Assembly (NCBI GenBank): GCA_946221065.1
Contig: CAMIIO010000003.1
Span: 1 to 64,000, forward strand
Reading direction: 5' to 3'
Length of the DNA stretch: 64,000 nt
DNA from: an uncultured Rothia sp.
GTDB taxonomy: Bacteria > Actinomycetota > Actinomycetes > Actinomycetales > Micrococcaceae
Numbering within the stretch: the stretch's first letter is position 1; every line of letters starts with the position of its first letter. Positions 63,974 to 64,000 of the stretch are shown one piece after another. The translations under genes and the position numbers were made by a program. The notes under the pieces were generated by a model, which worked only from the letters and a program-made list of their open reading frames with translations, was not told the origin of the DNA and searched no databases.

Positions 63974-64000
63974 CTTCAGTATTTTCAAACCTACCCGTGG

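Overview
The window looks like a chromosomal segment of a moderate-GC actinobacterium of the Micrococcaceae, most likely Rothia. This is judged from gene content, order and protein style: TPR protein, NagD-like HAD, tlyA, NAD kinase, recN, NUDIX, xerD, then parA, scpA, scpB, rluB, tyrA, cmk and der. No 16S rRNA is present, so the genus is an inference. I see no insertion sequence, prophage, CRISPR array or rRNA. There is one tRNA, tRNA-Pro(GGG).

Layout. 0.4-8.5 kb: conserved information-processing block, mostly one + strand run with overlapping genes. 8.6-16.1 kb: complete urease locus ureA-B-C-E-F-G-D followed by a NiCoT nickel transporter and a urea channel; ureA carries an apparent 1-nt frameshift in codons 6-7. 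16.2-23.8 kb: amidohydrolase, NRAMP-fold transporter, pxpA, a pxpB-pxpC fusion, a biotin carboxylase-BCCP protein and a GntR regulator, with matching operators upstream of both promoters. 23.9-32.2 kb: methylcitrate-cycle (propionate) cluster prpE / gntR-prpD-prpB-prpC plus a C4-dicarboxylate symporter, again with paired operators. 32.3-39.8 kb: parA-scpA-scpB-rluB-tyrA-cmk-der. 40-45.8 kb: tRNA-Pro, two envelope genes of unknown function, a methyltransferase, a lipoprotein and a probably damaged DUF1304 gene. 45.9-48.8 kb: 6-phospho-beta-glucosidase divergent from a CYP152 cytochrome P450 with the residue set of OleT-type fatty-acid decarboxylases. 49.0-57.1 kb: histidine utilisation (YjiH-type transporter, IclR regulator, hutU, hutI, hutG, hutH). 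57.2-61.0 kb: tag, SLC13-type carrier, alkB, ogt. 61.3-63.9 kb: L-lactate dehydrogenase (FMN) and an MFS/MHS transporter.

How it works together. The metabolic genes between xerD and parA (about 23.5 kb) interrupt a gene order that is usually tight in actinobacteria. They form self-contained modules for small nitrogen and carbon compounds (urea, 5-oxoproline, propionate), each with its own transporter, and the 5-oxoproline and propionate modules also with a regulator. Together with histidine, lactate and beta-glucoside use this fits a host-associated (for example oral) lifestyle.

Most noteworthy: the ureA frameshift with its overlapping TGATG restart; three long perfect palindromes sharing ends but with different interiors; the OleT-like P450; the 5-oxoprolinase/biotin-carboxylase arrangement that mirrors a split urea carboxylase; and interleaved inverted repeats on both sides of the beta-glucosidase gene.
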